Of a stretch of 64,000 nt of DNA, positions 51,527-63,905 are shown in pieces (position 1 is the first letter of the stretch; the number at the start of each line of letters is the position of its first letter). A program made the position numbers and the translations under genes. The notes beneath the pieces were generated by a model. That model was not told the DNA's origin and made no database searches. It saw only the letters and a list, made by a program, of their open reading frames with translations. Origin of the DNA: Setoptus koraiensis (Eukaryota > Arthropoda); assembly GCA_048013815.1 (NCBI GenBank), contig CM106585.1, forward strand, positions 13,020,001-13,084,000, in the 5' to 3' direction.

Positions 51527-51832
51527 CTCTTGCAGTGTTTGTGTCTTGGCTCGCAAAGCTTGCCAAGCTCTGGCTGTCGGCTGGCCGACGCGAGCAACAT
51601 AAACGGCAAACTTGATGCCGTTGTTGCTGTTGCTATAACTAGCGCTGTTGTTTTCGGGCAGCCCGACTATTGGATTATCTAAATTGGCGATGTTGCATAT
51701 TTGCATACATTTTTCGTGCGCCTCGCTAGCAGCGCTGGCTCCCGTATAATTTGGCAGCACTTGAGAAACGAACGATGCTCGCCGAACCCAATTCACATGG
51801 CCCGAGTATTCAAAGGGGATTGACGCTTGCAC
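51527..51832 (-). CDS. Possible internal exon of unknown gene, candidate upstream Epac exon
   Basis: An open minus-strand stretch ends at CAAGAG|GTGGGC in phase 0. It reads QASIPFEYSGHVNWVRRASF, PNYTGASAASEAHEKCMQIC, an Asn/Ser stretch typical of coding sequence here (NNSASYSNSNNG) and FAVYVARVGQPTARAWQALR. There is no ATG at its upstream end, and a pyrimidine stretch (TTTTTTATCTGAG or CTGTTTTGTGCAAG) could be an acceptor. It does not match known Epac N-termini, so membership of that gene is a guess from strand and position. Confidence 0.3.
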
Positions 51833-52089
51833 AAAACAGGTAGAGCTCAGATAAAAAATTGGCCTCTTCGGAGTACACCGTCGTTGGCTAGCTTCGTGGC
51901 CAGCGACGGCTCAGTGCAACAGTTACACTGTGCTGGGCAGGAATTCGGGGCCCGGGCAGCAGTTTTTTGGCTTACACTTTTGATCACAACTTGTGATTAG
52001 CAATCGCAAAGACGGCGCTAATCAGCGCCTGTGACGACTCGTATCGTCATTAGTTTCTGTTGTCGATATTCGAGGCAAGCGTCCGTTGC

Positions 52090-52240
52090 ATTTTCTGTTT
52101 GCTATTTTCCGTTTTCCGTTCTCCATTTTTCCTTTTTTTCATTTTTCATTTTTCGTTTTTCGTTTTTCGTTTTTCAATTTTCGTTTTTTGTCCTCGTTTT
52201 CCGTCTCGTCGTTTTTCATTTTTCATTTTTCACTCTTCTT
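52090..52240. repeat. Pyrimidine-rich 7-base repeat (TTTTTCG/TTTTTCA)n
   Basis: A long run of TTTTTC-based heptamers and relatives on the plus strand, interrupted by short unique segments. Confidence 0.8.
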
Positions 52241-53557
52241 CTCGCTTGCCTTTTCGCCTCTTCGTGACACTCATGTTGACAAGCCGCGACGATGTTGTCA
52301 AGATGAATTGTGTGTCCCTGTAGACAAATTCTCATACACGCGCAACACAATATCATCGACAGCACAATGCGACAGCGGCTTGGCACGGGGGCCGCTTGTT
52401 GGCATACTTTTGGCAGTAATGTCTGGCAGCAGTTTCGTGCGCAACCATCGACGCCAATATTGACAATATTCGGAAATGACAAAATGACGAAATGCAAGCT
52501 CAGCCAACATACACCAGACCCACTGGCCCAACTGAGGGCCGCAAGTGGGGCCAGATTACCTGAGGCTCAATTCCTGTTTCCATTCAGTTACAAAAGACAA
52601 AATGTTAACAGGGCCCCGGCGCAGCGGCCAGACCGAAATATGCTAAGCTTTTGCTCGGTTGCTGCTGCTTGCCGAAATCAAACAGCCCCCGCGCTAAGCT
52701 TGTTAGGTGTGCCAGGTAGGCGGCTATTATCTGTTGTTGCATTCTGTCGCTCGATAGTTGTCACCGGATAATTGCATTAGAAATTTCAATTGCCCAACGA
52801 CGAGCCTCCCGGGCCGCGCCGCTGCAACGGCTGCCCACCACTAACGCTATGAGCCACTCTGTTCGGGCTCGCCGGCCGCTGGGGCCCTGTTAACATTTTG
52901 TCCAATGTTGCGGGCTGGCCTGGGCCGCACTTATGACCGCTGTCGCGTTGGCGTTACATAACCGGATAAACCGCAGCCGTGCACTTGTTATTGAGCATTT
53001 TTTCACTTAGGTGTGCCCTCTATTTGCTTTCGGTGGGCGCCTGCTTTTTCAGCAAAAGTTGAGCGGGCGCGCTCAACTTCTTATCTGTTTGTGTGCGCGT
53101 CTCACAATCGCGCCTCACTTCTCGTCGCCAGATGATCCGGCCAGATTAGATCTGTAGTGGGGGCTGGCCGGGCATGCCAGCTCGCCGGCGAGAATTCATA
53201 AATCCAAGCATTGAATCGTTTTTTTCTGACGCCTTATTCCTTTGCCGCCTCATTGGTTTTTGGCGGGCTCTTGGGCCGGCTGGCTTGTGTCGGCAGCGGC
53301 GGCGGCATAAGTTTGCCCACGGTGGAGATATAGAAAGATTATGATCGCGCACAAACACAATTTCCTTTGCATCGCCACTATCTGTCCCGAACAGCGCCCC
53401 CTCGCTGCCAGCGTATTATGCCGGCAGCGTGGGGCACACAGTCAGACAATGTCGATCGGCGGCCCGAATCGCCGGCCGGGCTCGGGCCTTTTGGGGCCCG
53501 TCGGGCTCGGCCCGCGCCAGCGTGCTTGTCTTTGTTCGGCTGCCAGTTTCGGCATAC

Positions 53558-53570
53558 TTGTTGTTGCCGC

Positions 53571-53601
<31 letters not shown>

Positions 53602-53612
53602 GATGTTGCTGT

Positions 53613-53654
<42 letters not shown>
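53558..53654. repeat. (GTT/GCT)n trinucleotide array
   Basis: About 32 triplets of GTT and GCT without other interruption than one GAT. This is the same repeat class as in the giant exon, but with no gene around it. Confidence 0.93.
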
Positions 53655-54327
53655 GGTGATGTTTGGTCGGTTGAAGCGGCCGACACTAATGCGCGCACAC
53701 TATCGAATTCGAATCGTTACGTAAGCTAGGCGTGCGGCCGCTGATCCGGCGACACGTTACGTCAACTTATACGCGCCGCTCGTGGCGGCTTATACGCGCC
53801 AGCCCGCCAGACAGCAACATGCCAGCATGACACGCAGCGAGACGCATGACGCCGCTGCACCACAGATAGTGAGGGGCCAACATTAATGGCAAACAAACGG
53901 CTTGCCAGAGAGATAGATAGATAGATAGATAATTAAACATCGGCGCCAGTGTTACACGCACAGTAACGAGTCGCGTCGCCAAATTAAGCGCCCAGACCCT
54001 TGACTCGCCAGATGCGATAAAATGCGCCAGCCAGCCAACCAGCCAGCGGTAAAATAACAATAACGGATACGTTTTTGCGTGAATTATCTTGATCGGGTTT
54101 GCAAGTTTGTTGAGTCGGGGCGGCTGTCAATGGCGCTCGATAGCTTCCATTGTGTCGCCCCCGTCAGCTCGCGCTCTGCGTTGGCGGATTGTAGGCGCCA
54201 AAGGGGGACAAACAGTCGCAAGCGCCGAGGGGCCCCCAGTCTGTTTGGGCCCCTTTGGCTGGCGGCGGAAGACAGGAAGCGGAAGGAGGCGCGAGTGAAG
54301 TTGCGTAGGGCCGTGCGCCGTGCCGAT

Positions 54328-54452
54328 GAGCCAATGAGACCAAATGCCAATGAGCCAAAATGCCAATGAGCCAAAATGCCAAAATGCCAAAACGCCAAAA
54401 TGCCGAAATGCCAAAATGCCCGCCGAATGCCCGAAATGCCCGAAATGCCAGC
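54328..54452. repeat. 9-base minisatellite (GCCAAAATG)n
   Basis: Units alternate between GCCAATGAGCCAAAAT and GCCAAAAT/GCCGAAAT, grading into CCCGAAATG. About a dozen units. Confidence 0.88.
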
Positions 54453-55388
54453 TAAATGGGTTAGCTGGCGGTGTGGCTGGCGCCTGTCAAGTACGTGATC
54501 TGCCAATGGGGCCAATGGCGCCTATTGGGGAATGTGTGCAAGTTGCATAAGTTATAGCGGGCCAATCTAATGATATAGTTGGCCGCTTTAAGTTGCATTG
54601 GCTTATCGGCTTGCCATTGTTTATCTCGGGGCGCTTCTCGCGGGTGTGTTTGCGCAGCACACAAAACCATCTGAGGCCCGGCCCCACAACTCGGACCCCA
54701 CAAGCGCGCACAGTGTGCGCAACTGGCAAGCTCTCTCCATGTCGATGTGTGCCAATGAACCTAAAACAAATAAATGCATCCCCCCACGAGGCTTGTTCGC
54801 CCCCCTAGCGCAGGCGGGCGCAAGCACCAAAATTCAAACGAGCATTCCCATTCTCTCTCGCCGCCGCCGCCCCCCCCCCTCTGACCTTGGTGTCCGTTGG
54901 GGCCCCCGCTCACATTAGCCCGGCTGGCGTAATGGCCTTTAGGCTCGCTTCATATAGATGTGCCCGTGTGCGGTTGTCGCGCGTGGCAAGCTAGCCCCAA
55001 CTAGCCCAGTCCGACGTGCTTGTGACGTAACGCTAATTTTAGCTCACGGGGCCAGCTACTAGATGGCGCACAGTGGACACAATAATGGCTGCTGAGCGCA
55101 CGTTGTGACTAGTTGCACAATGACGCCACTAACCCATAACATAACGGTATGCAGCGATGATTACTATCGTGACACAAGATATTATTATTATCTGCGGGGC
55201 CCAAATTGAGAAGTGTGTGCACCAGAGGGCAGTCGTGGCCGCTGTTGTAGTGTGACGGGCAGCGAAAAGATTTGAGAGAATTTCAGTGTTGAGGCGACAG
55301 CTCGCTCGATGCAACAAGATGCGTGCCGGCCGGCAATGCAAGTGGCAACGAGCGGCCAGTAGTTGATGGCTTGAGAGATGCTGTTTGT

Positions 55389-55404
55389 CATTGGGGCCCC
55401 AATG
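55389..55404. repeat. 16-base palindrome centred on GGGGCCCC
   Basis: CATTGGGGCCCCAATG, the longest perfect extension of the GGGGCCCC motif seen in the window. Confidence 0.9.
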
Positions 55405-56967
55405 AATAACGTTAGCACGTAAAACAGATACAACAAGAGACGGCACCTGATTGCGTCGCACAAGCATGTGAGAGTGTGGCCAGTGTGTGTCGCACCGAAT
55501 TGAGTGCCGGACAATACCGCCGCTGTGTGCTGCACAATGACAACAATGGCACAGTAACAGTGGGGCACTTCCGGTGCAGCCAGACCATTAGAGGTGCTGG
55601 TGCAATCATTAGTTTGTAGTGACTTTCACAGTGAGCGACAGTGACAACCTGGCTGCGAGCGAGCAACTAAACTAAACTAAACTAAATGTGTGTGTGTGCG
55701 TGAATCAGCGAGGCCACGGGCCCCACTGATTCCAATCACAGTGGCTGTCACAAGTGGGGGCCTAATGATTACGGCGCCAAGTTTGCAGCCGCCAAGCGAG
55801 TGGCTCGGCGGCCAATCAGCTTGTCGTTTGGCCAGGTTTGATTGTTGCAAAAGAATTGCCATTGGTGTCGCGCTGTTATGTCACATACATTTATATTGCT
55901 TTGTATATATAGTGGCGCGTATATGGGCGAAACACAATTAATTTAACTCTCTGCAGAGCACAATTAACAGCGACAAACAAACCGACTGGCTTGTCCAAAG
56001 CAGCCGCGTCGCCGTTGTCGCAGGCCGACACAAACAATTGCGCAACACTGTTCGCAACACTATTCGCAACAACGACGCCGCCGACGACGACAACGGTTCG
56101 CCTGATTAAGCCCACCAGTCACTTGTGTTACCCGCACTGACGGGCCGGCCCGAAAAAAATCGCCGGCGCCGTGCAGCAGGCGACACCTTCTGCTGGCAAG
56201 CGATTTATAATTAGCGACAGGCGACATAATACACACACACACAGCGGCGCAATATCGAGATAATCAGCACAACATGCACAGTTATGCCAAGCGCTTGCCT
56301 AGCAAATACCCCCGAATACACTCAACGATAGCGCTGAATGGGGCCCGTCCGGGCAAAAGCAAACTTTGCTCAAAAATGTATACTATTGATACGATTATCT
56401 GCGCCAGGCCCGCTAATCTGGCCGGCCTGATGAGCGTATTTGTACATGGAGCCAGTGATAATAGCCGCCGCTGCCGCCGGCCACCGACAGCGGCAGCAAA
56501 AGAGAGCATCCACTCACAGGCACAATGAATACACTCTGAATAAATAAATTCTTAATGAAGCTCGCGCGCATAGTTTTTTGGGGCCCGCAGAGCGGGCTTT
56601 TCGTGGGCGGCCGCACGCAGCAGCAGAGCGGCAAATGGCGGCCAAGAAAGTGTATGAGTCAGTTTAAATCACCGATTAGTGTGTTGACTCTAATTTTTTT
56701 CTAGAGAGTCTCTAGTAGAGACGGGGCCACTCACGCGATTCTCGAGCCAACGTTCGGCTCAACATTTCGGCCAAAACTGGTTGACACTCAGGGCTGACAA
56801 TTGCACCCTTTGCGCCCCTCGTATCTCTACGACACGATCGCTGCTTTTGGCAATTTGTGAGCGCGACAGGACGTGATGCATTGTTGCTATAATTGTGTTA
56901 CATGATCCAAGGGGCCATCGCTAGAGGAGCTCTGGCCAAAGTTGTTGTCCGTGTACGAGCAAATTTT

Positions 56968-56995
56968 GCCAAAATTTCCAACTGGAAATATTGGC
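56968..56995. repeat. Hairpin 1 of an adjacent pair
   Basis: GCCAAAATTTCC, loop AACT, GGAAATATTGGC. Twelve base pairs with one mismatch. Its right arm end (TTGGC) can instead pair with the neighbouring hairpin. Confidence 0.85.
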
Positions 56996-56999
56996 ATAA

Positions 57000-57048
57000 C
57001 TCAAGAATTTCAAACGCAAACGCGACAGCCTGCGTTGAAATTCTTGAG
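57000..57048. repeat. Hairpin 2, 18-base stem with one bulge
   Basis: CTCAAGAATTTCAAACGCA and TGCGTTGAAATTCTTGAG pair along 18 bases with a single bulged A, loop of 12 bases. Including TTGGC (56991-56995) and GCCAG just beyond the right arm, the stem could reach about 23 pairs with one internal loop. That is near the size of a short miRNA precursor, but expression is unknown. Confidence 0.85.
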
Positions 57049-59152
57049 CAGCCAGAGACGGCAGCAAGCAATGAATCATTGATGGATGTTGTTGCTGTCA
57101 AATAAGTGAGAAGAGGCCTTGGCCTGATTTGATTGGGCACACAAGCCTCTGTGTCCGCTGCCACGAATGAACATTTGCATGCACAACGGCGTCTTGTTGA
57201 TATGTGCTCAGTTCGGATTTCATTCTAGTCAGCATTTTGGCGACGCAACGACAAATTTTTTCTCGGAAATCTATCCATGGCATGCGACTGGATAAGAGGA
57301 CAGCCGCAAATTCGTGCCATGCAAAGCTGACGCTCCATAGTGAGAGGCCGGCTAACGGAACAGAATATTTATTTTGACTCGAACGCGAGTGACATGCAAC
57401 GATGCGCGATTAGGAGCAAGATAAACCGATCGTCGTCGACGTGCCCTTCTCATCGTGTCGCCCCCACATTAAAAATCTGATCCTGATTTGGGCGCATCAA
57501 TCATGCACAAGCACAGCGGCCAGTCAGTCAGCCGAGTCACACTGTGTCACTCAGAGATGAAAAATATAGAAATTGCTCATGAGAAATATGGGAATTGCTC
57601 ATGAAAGATATTGTTGAGGCCAACGGGCTGGACGAAACTCTAAAACAATCGGCCGAGATTCTCAGGCTGAGAAGGCCCGAATTGGGCTGCATTTGGACAA
57701 CTGTTTCGCCACGATGAGAAGACACGCGAAAATACATTGGCTTCGCTGGCATACTGGCCAAATGAACTTGACTCGGTTTCGTCGGGCCGGCACGAACGAG
57801 TTATAACTTGTGAGCGAACAGTGTTTTGTCGTGGGCCAATCTGGATGCGCGCACCAGGTAGAAATTAACAAGAATTGAGAACGATCCGCTCTCTTCCTTT
57901 CTATCTCGCCATCTAGCAGGTGACAGATAGAGAGACCAGATAGAGAGAGCGAATGTGCCAAAATGGTAATTTTATCTTATCACTATGCAGCCTCGCCATC
58001 CATTTAAATTAAATAGACTGTTTTCAGTTCAGCTTATATTGATGTGGGGCGCCATCTGGCCCCGCGACTACTGGCTCACTTGAGAGCGGCGCACAAGTCA
58101 ATTATGTCATTGGATTGGCACACGCCATTGGCTTAGACAGGCGGCTAGTTGGCGGAGATCTGAAACGCATTTGCGGGTGTCTACAACAAATCTTGCCCAG
58201 CACGAAGCGGCGTCATTATTGGGTGTCATTTGACGACCATGAACAATCGACAACGCAGATAATTGACGATGGAAATTCGCGGGGCCTCACTGTGTGTGCC
58301 GGTGACAATCGAAAAACACTTGACAATGGCGAACGAGCGGGCGGCTGCCTCATCGGCGCCGGTTATATATTATTACGGCAGAGTGTTGTCGTCAGGTGAG
58401 TGGAGCGATTCGGGTGAATTGGACCAATTGGGTGGCGCGCAAACAGACAGTTGGCTGGAGTCGCCATTAGAGGCGCGAGTGTCTTGGTTGCGCTGACGCT
58501 CTGGCGCGACTCTGACGCGACTCTGGCGCCACTAGATTCTGGCAACTGCATTCAGGTGACTGGCGACTGCATTCTGGCGAATGGCGTCTCCAAAATCGGG
58601 CCACCAGCGACTGGATTCGGTCGGGTGCGGCACGCCAGCGACCTCATACTGTGAAGACGCAAAATGCGCCTATGATAGATTTGGCTGGCTGCTGGTTGTA
58701 TAATTCCAGCATTGGCCAAGATAAGAGGCGCGCGTGGAAATAAAATATATAACAGGTATTGAGTGTCTATGATAGAGAGAGAGGGGGAGCTGCAAAATAA
58801 ATCGCAACTCAAGTATCGGCCATTAAGTATCAAGTATCAAAGTATTTGAGCCGTTGGATGTGCAGTGAACCAAATATGGTCGTTGATCATTGTGCCATTT
58901 TGCGCAAATTCGCACTGATGCTCTCTCGCCGGCCAATGGTTTGTTGCGCAACTTGCAACTTGCCACTTGCACAATGTCAACCGGCCCCACTTACATACTA
59001 ACACCAGATAAAATCAAGGTGAGCAGCACCGCTGATGGCAGGCAAAAAAGTGTGCCCGTGTGTGTGTTTAATGACACACACACACTGTGTAATGACACCT
59101 GTGTGCAACTCCACTCATGAATATCCATGCCAATTCAACTGGCCCAACTGGC

Positions 59153-59179
59153 ACACGGGCCCCACCGTGGGGCCCGTGT
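59153..59179. repeat. 13-base palindrome arms around one base
   Basis: ACACGGGCCCCAC, C, GTGGGGCCCGTGT. Perfect arms, GC-rich and cruciform-capable. Confidence 0.92.
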
Positions 59180-61375
59180 CCATCCATTAACCGGGCCTGC
59201 CTATATAGCCCGCGCGATTCACCGCCAGCTAGGCGATTCACAGCTCGCGCGACGCGGGCACAAACTCGGGGCCCAGCCCCGCCGCTCGGGCTATACCCTA
59301 ATGGGGCCCACTTCAGCCCAGACAATATATTTATATATATATATATATTGAGCTATATTATATATACAACAGCGGCCCAGGAACACAAGACGGAGACGAG
59401 CGCTTGATCGAGCGAGCGGCGCCGTCGCAACACGACCACGATAACGACAACTGCGATATTCATGACAAAACGACATTAGACACCAATCACCATTTACCTG
59501 GCCGCACCGGGCCGCCCGCTAGCCGCATCGCCGGCCGCCCCACTTGTCGCACGAAAACAGATAATAAATCAAGTCGAGGCCGGCAAGTTGAGCTGCCGCT
59601 GAGTGCCACTTGCCACTTGACGCGCCCACCTCTCGCTCCGGCTTTGGCTTCGGGCCCCTCGGGGGCCCGCCAGCAAACGCGCTGTCGAGCTATCTTGTTG
59701 GCTTTCATTATCGCATTGTTGTTGTGCAATCATCGCACAATGTGTGCGCGATAAGTGTAACATGGTAATTCGAGCAAATTTACATTGGACAGAAAATAGA
59801 CGCGCCCGTGCCAAGAAAAACCAGTTGCCACCGCCACTGGCACAAAGCTTATTAAGTTATTGAGCGCCACTTTCTGGCCAGATAAACGACTCGTTTGGCA
59901 ACTTTTATCTGGCAATCATTGTTGATCGTCGGTGCGATCATCTGATTATGTCCGGATTTCGCAGAAATGCCGCCAAAAAAAGCAAGCTGTATAATTGCGA
60001 TTGGCACCGAAAAAAAAACAACAACACAACAACTGCTCGCCAGCGCCGTTGTTACCACTGACAGGTTTATCAGCACTCATCAAAACGAACGCATCACGGA
60101 CCTTGCATGCAAATTGCGCGTATTACGTGTATTTATCATTAGCATCTCGTCACTTTTTAGCGCGTAATTTGCGTAGTTTCGCAAAAGTCCAGCACGTGCC
60201 AAAGTACAACTCCGGGCCCGGTTCGATCGGCCCAAGGTTGTAGTTTGACCCGGCCGAACTCGGTCTTTCGAACGCAACGCCACGCCACGACAAATATCTG
60301 TCCCTGGGACAGTCCAATGATCGCGTATTGTCACCTCGAAAGGCTAATAACTGACCGACTGTCACCTCGCCGACTGTCCTCGTGTGTGATTTATTGACAA
60401 TACCAACAGTGACCGGGCGCACACTTTTTTGCAACTCATTTAGCCAGTTCTTGGGATCGGCAATTCGCTCAACACATACGCAGTTATGGCGAGCTCGCGG
60501 TCATTATTGGCACCATCATCATTCACTCGGCATTACGCGACGAATGCGCGTGATAATCTCGAACGCGTCGCAATTTTTTTCGCCTGGCCTAACTTCTCTC
60601 GCACCTCCTGAGGTCACCAAGCAATTGTCGCATGCTGAGAGGCTAGCCAACGTTTACGGGGGGCACTTATTCGATGACTTCGGAAACCATTTGAGCTCTC
60701 TCACAGGGGCACTGATCCTACGCTCCAACTTTGTCTAACGCATCGAGCTCTGTCCAGTTGGCGAGCCAGTTGCGACCATTTCCCTGTTGCAAGCCAATGA
60801 ATTCAATGGCAAACGTATGACACGTATGATATTATCGTCTGTACAAACCTGTACACTGCTCGAAATGTCTCATCAATTTCGACTTACTGGGGCCGCTTTT
60901 CCAACGCCGGAATCGCCGGGAAATTGGAGCTAGCAGAGAGATGACATTCGCGCCAACAGCTAATACAATTTCGTCCGGTGTGCCAGTTGCATTTGCCTAA
61001 TATTATTATGACAATAGCGAAATCATTTTTCAACGTGCGTCAAGTTGCATCTCTGGTCGGTTTTAGCTGTCGCTAGGATAGTTCAAGACTGGACCCATTA
61101 GAGGCTGGTGGCCAACATGTGTCCACGCTCATTAATGCTGCCTAATGACCAAGCACAACCTAATCGGTGCTTATTTTCGGAAATTTCGGTTGAAAAATAA
61201 AAATCATATTCGAAACTCGGCGGAAAATTCGGTCCAAATTTTCAGCAAATAATCCATTTTCCAGTAGCGCTTTAAGAGGATATATGCCATGGGCGCAAGC
61301 ATCGCCAAAAAACGCACATCGAAGCCTGGACATCTTAATCTTGTCAAATTCGTGCAAAACTCTCTGATACAGTCG

Positions 61376-61409
61376 AAAATGGGCTTTTTCGGCACGAAAA
61401 GCCCATTTT
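61376..61409. repeat. 13-base perfect hairpin with 8-base loop
   Basis: AAAATGGGCTTTT, loop TCGGCACG, AAAAGCCCATTTT, followed by more T. It has the shape of a stem plus T-run but no transcript is evident. Confidence 0.9.
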
Positions 61410-61794
61410 TTTGCCCAGCCCCATTTTTTCGGGCTCATTCTGCACGCTTATTTGTGCCGAAAACACACGAAACGAAGTTTCATTTCAATTGTTGTGCCCA
61501 CTAATGACCAATTGCGAGCACGTGGGCGCTTTTTGTCACATGGCACTGAACCCAAAATTGCCAGTTGGCCACAATTGTCAACAATGACACACAGCCTGTT
61601 AACTGTCAATCGACGTCTGACACTAGTGGCACTATTACGACGTATGACGTAGCCGCTGGCGTGTAGCAGACGTGTTATTTTATGACAATGAAGCAGCCAG
61701 CGAAAAAAACAAGAATTGTCATTGTTCTTTCAAACGTTAACGGTCGCGTTCTGTATTGTTTGGAAGTGGCACTTTGTCTCAATTTAACAATGCC

Positions 61795-61850
61795 TTTGGT
61801 CGCCTCTATTTGGTCGCCTCTATTTGGTCGCCTCTATTTGGTCGCCTCCA
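61795..61850. repeat. 14-base minisatellite (TTTGGTCGCCTCTA)n
   Basis: Four exact or nearly exact units. Confidence 0.95.
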
Positions 61851-62430
61851 TTTCACAGCCGCCATTGCTATTGGGCGACACTACAAACAAACAGCCAGGT
61901 AACGCGGCCGTGTTTGAATATACCTGAATTATCGCGGGTCTAAAATTTAAAAAGTAAAACAGGCGAAGATAACAAGTGTTAGTGTAGTTGCTGGCGAGAC
62001 GCGTTATCGTGTAAAACGCGATAGTCTGACACCAACAAACCGCAAACCGTTGAATGTTCACTGATAAGTGATAATAAAGCATGAACGACAACCAGATAAC
62101 TGTTACGTTATCTTGCCGTTATCTATTGTTGCATTGTTGTCGAAAAACATGGTGGGGCCAGCAACAAACAAAACAGTGTGTTGATTGTTGATGCATGCTT
62201 AGCGTGTTTGTCACCTGTGTTACGACAACAAACATTGCACGACACACGCGGCACTATTTTTGAGCAGCCACACATCTAATTGAATATTACATAACTGCTC
62301 CATTGGTTGGTTGGCCTTTGCGCATTCAATGAAGCACAATGAGCATTTGCGGTTAATTACCGCTGCTTGTTGTCACATTATTGCGTAACACTAGCAACGC
62401 TTGGTCGCCCCTCAAAATCGACACTATGGG

Positions 62431-62431
62431 C

Positions 62432-62486
<55 letters not shown>

Positions 62487-62497
62487 TCAACAACAAT
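62431..62497. repeat. (CAA)n trinucleotide array
   Basis: About 22 CAA units with one CAT. Although it could encode Gln, no credible gene surrounds it. Confidence 0.95.
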
Positions 62498-63070
62498 GGC
62501 TTGACCAGAATAAAGGGGTAGCCCGTTGGTTAAGCGAGTCGCTGCGCTGCATGGCCAGCATTTTCATTGCGGCAATCATTGAGAAAGACGCGCACGCACT
62601 ACGTGCACGCCAGATAAAACTATCTGGCCCATAAAATCGCACGTGGCACACTCGGCTCGACACGGCCCATGTACAGGTATCGCTGCTGCTATTGAACACC
62701 ATTACCATGTGACGCAATTCATCATAAGAATCGAGTGTCATTAGCTGCTGTAACAGCTCTTATTTGTCATTCGCAAATTACGGCCCCTTAGATATGTGGC
62801 GCCAGTTGTGCAATCTGTTGTGCCAGCCAGCGACTGGGGCCCCAGAGCCGCAGATATCGCAGATTCAGAGGCACTCTCTCAGCTTTCTGCCTGAGCGAGA
62901 CACTCGAATTTTTGGAGAACGATTATTGATATATTCATACAATAGCTAACCAGTGTTCTCCCCAGCATCAGCCAGCTTCTTGGGGCCCCTCGGCTCTTGT
63001 TGTCGCGTTGTCGTTATACCTGAGCGGGCTTGCAGCGGCAGCAGCAGCACTAAGCTAGCCCTGCCGCTGC

Positions 63071-63160
63071 TATCTGCAAACGTGAGTAAATATCTGCAGA
63101 TGTGAGTAAATATCTGCAGATGTGAGTAAATATCTGCTGACATTGATAAATATCTGCAGA
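63071..63160. repeat. 20-base minisatellite (TATCTGCAGATGTGAGTAAA)n
   Basis: Four and a half units. Each core unit contains CTGCAG next to TGTGAGTAAA, so on the plus strand it presents repeated splice-like CAG and GTGAGT motifs. Confidence 0.95.
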
Positions 63161-63883
63161 AATAAATATGTTTGCAAAAGAACATTTGCCCCACACAACA
63201 ATTGTGTGTGTGTGTCGACAATGGACAATGCCGGCCCGTCGCAAGTGCAGTATCGTTGATGACTGAGGCAGGATATTATTTGAAATAATATGGAGCAGGC
63301 GACACAAAGAAAAAGCGATCCCAATAGCGTCACAGTGGCAATAATATTTACAGTGAAAAATAAAACGCTGAAATAACGCGCCCAGTTGCACCAAGCCTCA
63401 CAATGGCATTAGATTAGCTGGGTGTGTGTGCAAAATGCCACGGAGCCAGATATTAAGTAGATAGATAAAAGTGGGACAGAGACGGGCCCCCATCCCGGTT
63501 GCGACGGGTGCCAGCGATAAGCGACAAGAGCGAAAACAGAGCAAGAAAACACAATGCCACCCAGCGGACCCTTGAAACGGGTCAACTTTCAACCTGTCAG
63601 AAACGAACGTTGCAAGGGCACCGGTGACGTTACGTAAGAGGACACGCGAATTGACCGGCGAATGTCGCCGGCCAGCTCTGCGTGCCTGTGCACTGGCACG
63701 CGCTGTCAGCGCGAGCACGCTTGGGGCGCCAAGTGAAAAAAGTGAAAAAGTGAAAGAGTGAAAAAATGAAATAGCGAAAAAGCTGAAAAAGGGGCCATTG
63801 TTAGCGGAGCGGTCATTGTCAGCGGATTTAAGCAGCTGCATTGTGTGTGCTACCGGCTACGTTATTGCCAGAAAATTGCTTGC

Positions 63884-63905
63884 GAGAGAGAGAGAGAGAG
63901 AGAGA
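63884..63905. repeat. (GA)n microsatellite
   Basis: Eleven GA units near the right edge. Confidence 0.95.

Noticed and set aside
53378-53698. Gln-rich minus-strand frame
   Set aside because: It is the translation of a GTT/GCT array with unrelated flanks. No start or splice support.
62401-62634. Gln-rich plus-strand frame
   Set aside because: Created by the CAA array. Flanks show no coding character.
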